Source: an uncultured Gemella sp. (GTDB taxonomy: Bacteria > Bacillota > Bacilli > Staphylococcales > Gemellaceae). From it: DNA of 14,320 nucleotides. The notes below the pieces were generated by a model that was given only the letters and a program-made list of their open reading frames with translations, was not told the DNA's origin and did no database searches. The DNA lies in assembly GCA_927911745.1 (NCBI GenBank), contig CAKMQF010000063.1, positions 1 through 14,320 on the forward strand, in the 5' to 3' direction. The position numbers were made by a program, and so were the translations under genes. Below, one piece after another: positions 13,549 through 14,320 of this stretch (position 1 is the stretch's first letter; the number at the start of each line of letters is the position of its first letter).

Positions 13549-14102
13549 GGACTACGATTTAAATCATAAATATCTATTTGTTTTTTTTCAAATAACATTT
13601 CTAATTTTTGATACCCATTCTCAACAAAAAAATGGTACTCCGACTCAGAAATCGGAACTGCAAACAACCAAGTTACATATTCATGATCAAATTCCAAATC
13701 GTGCAACTCCCATAAAAATGGGATAGTCAATAACATGTGCTTCATATTAAAATCTAGATAATAATTATCTATTGCATTTAGAAATACAGTCCCTGGTATA
13801 CAAGGAGATGATCCATCCATAACTTTAAAAGCACAGTCACTTATTATATTTGGAAACAAATCATTCCTACTATCTGTTGAACCAATAATTTCTGCTCTTA
13901 AAGATTTATCATCTATCTTTTTGTTCAAAGTGTAGTCTGATAACCCAACAGTGGAGTAAGAAGATACGTGTTCAATTGGAGAATCAGCACCACAAAATAT
14001 GTCAATTTCTTTTCCAGATTCATCTTTAAATACATATACTCTTGGAGTACCGCCAACATCATCTAAAAGCTTTCTAGCTATCTCTTTTTTATCATATTCC
14101 AT
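13539..14102 (-). CDS. Suppressor-of-fused (SUFU) family immunity protein
   Basis: This intact 187-residue protein has ATG 6 bases after GAAAGGGA. Residues 30-58 contain KEIDIFCGADSPIEHVSSYS and TVGLSDY. Further on are FPNIISDCAFKVMDG, GTVFLNAIDNYY, MLLTIPFLWELHDLEFDH and WLFAVPISESEYHFFVENG, with the end QIDIYDLNRSPVV. DIFCG...SSYST-x-GLSDY with the closing VPI(S/T)-x-x-E and 'DxxDLNR-x-x-V' is the bacterial SUFU domain (PF05076). SUFU proteins serve as immunity partners of secreted nucleases, as with YqcF in Bacillus. It follows a GH-E nuclease tip by 21 bases. This is the best preserved gene in the right half. Confidence 0.85.
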   Translation of the reverse strand: MEYDKKEIARKLLDDVGGTPRVYVFKDESGKEIDIFCGADSPIEHVSSYSTVGLSDYTLNKKIDDKSLRAEIIGSTDSRNDLFPNIISDCAFKVMDGSSPCIPGTVFLNAIDNYYLDFNMKHMLLTIPFLWELHDLEFDHEYVTWLFAVPISESEYHFFVENGYQKLEMLFEKKQIDIYDLNRSPVV

Positions 14103-14123
14103 AGTAAGTCCCTTTCTTCAAAA

Positions 14124-14320
14124 TCATGGACAAAAATAAAAATCCGTCTTATCTTCACAAATATGACTTCTATTAGATTCTGGTAGCTCTGGTCTTTAGC
14201 TATTGGGATTGTTATATTCATCTAAAAAATTTGTTTACGAGTTATTTTTTTATCAGACGCACTTTGTTGGTGTTTTCTAAATTCATATCCCATGGCTCCT
14301 CAATATCCATTACCTTTTAG
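14124..14320 (-). pseudogene. GH-E nuclease toxin tip (runs off the right edge), frameshift and stop
   Basis: The frame from the edge gives MGYEFRKHQQSASDKKITRK, then Q and a frameshift near 14235 (one base too many before the T run). Next come FLDEYNNPNS, a TAA where the family has Y or a similar residue, and RPELPESNRSHICEDKTDFY with the end FCP and TGA at 14126-14124. KHQQSA...R-x-FLDEYNNP-x-x-YRPELP-x-SNRSH-x-x-E is the C-terminal half of the GH-E family of HNH/Endonuclease VII-fold nucleases found at toxin tips. A TGA also lies in frame just before GAMGYEF. The rest of the gene, including any LXG domain, would be to the right of the window. Confidence 0.78.

Overview
The window is AT-rich, low-GC Firmicute DNA, most likely Streptococcus (S. 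suis or a relative). The evidence is the codon usage, GGAGG-type ribosome sites, the SAP/DUF6434 gene and the LXG-type pre-toxin sequence. The genus is an inference. Every gene I can support lies on the minus strand, so transcription runs from right to left. I saw no rRNA, tRNA, CRISPR array or complete insertion sequence.

Left flank (1-1055): the N-terminal part of a class I SAM-dependent methyltransferase, a twice-frameshifted SAP/DUF6434 gene, and the last codons of a 23S rRNA uracil-C5-methyltransferase (RlmD/RumA family). The 3' end of that gene is a known integration site for streptococcal elements. Next to it (1137-3549) are an intact 380-residue protein with an HNH/zinc-finger-like motif set, a terminator and a badly decayed large serine recombinase. 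Together these look like one end of an integrative island whose other end is lost. The recombinase is cut near its N-terminus and joined, through a 9-bp shared sequence, to a fragment of an LXG-type toxin.

The rest (3541-14320) is a graveyard of polymorphic-toxin cassettes. Each unit is a 3' toxin fragment followed directly, often with overlapping stop and start codons, by an immunity-type gene. From right to left (5' to 3') the pairs are: GH-E nuclease tip/SUFU protein; colicin-E3-like tip/unknown protein; possible tip/Imm22; nuclease tail/YezG-like; WHH nuclease tip/SUKH; LXG pre-toxin plus HNH/YrhA-like; Ntox15 DNase/GAD-like-DUF1851; LXG pre-toxin plus HNH-like/DUF6985; an unrecognised tip with three copies of its immunity gene; and three copies of a TNT-like tip with an 'SPLWDK'-ending immunity protein.

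No toxin is complete. All lack the N-terminal LXG secretion domain and most carry stops or frameshifts, whereas nine of the fourteen immunity-type genes are open over their whole length and a tenth has only an altered C-terminus. This fits a silent array downstream of a full-length type VII-secreted LXG toxin gene, probably beyond the right edge. There it could protect against toxins of related strains and supply tips for exchange by recombination. Short repeats of the pre-toxin sequence mark several cassette borders. Many lesions are one-base changes in homopolymers, so sequencing error must be excluded before each one is read as decay.
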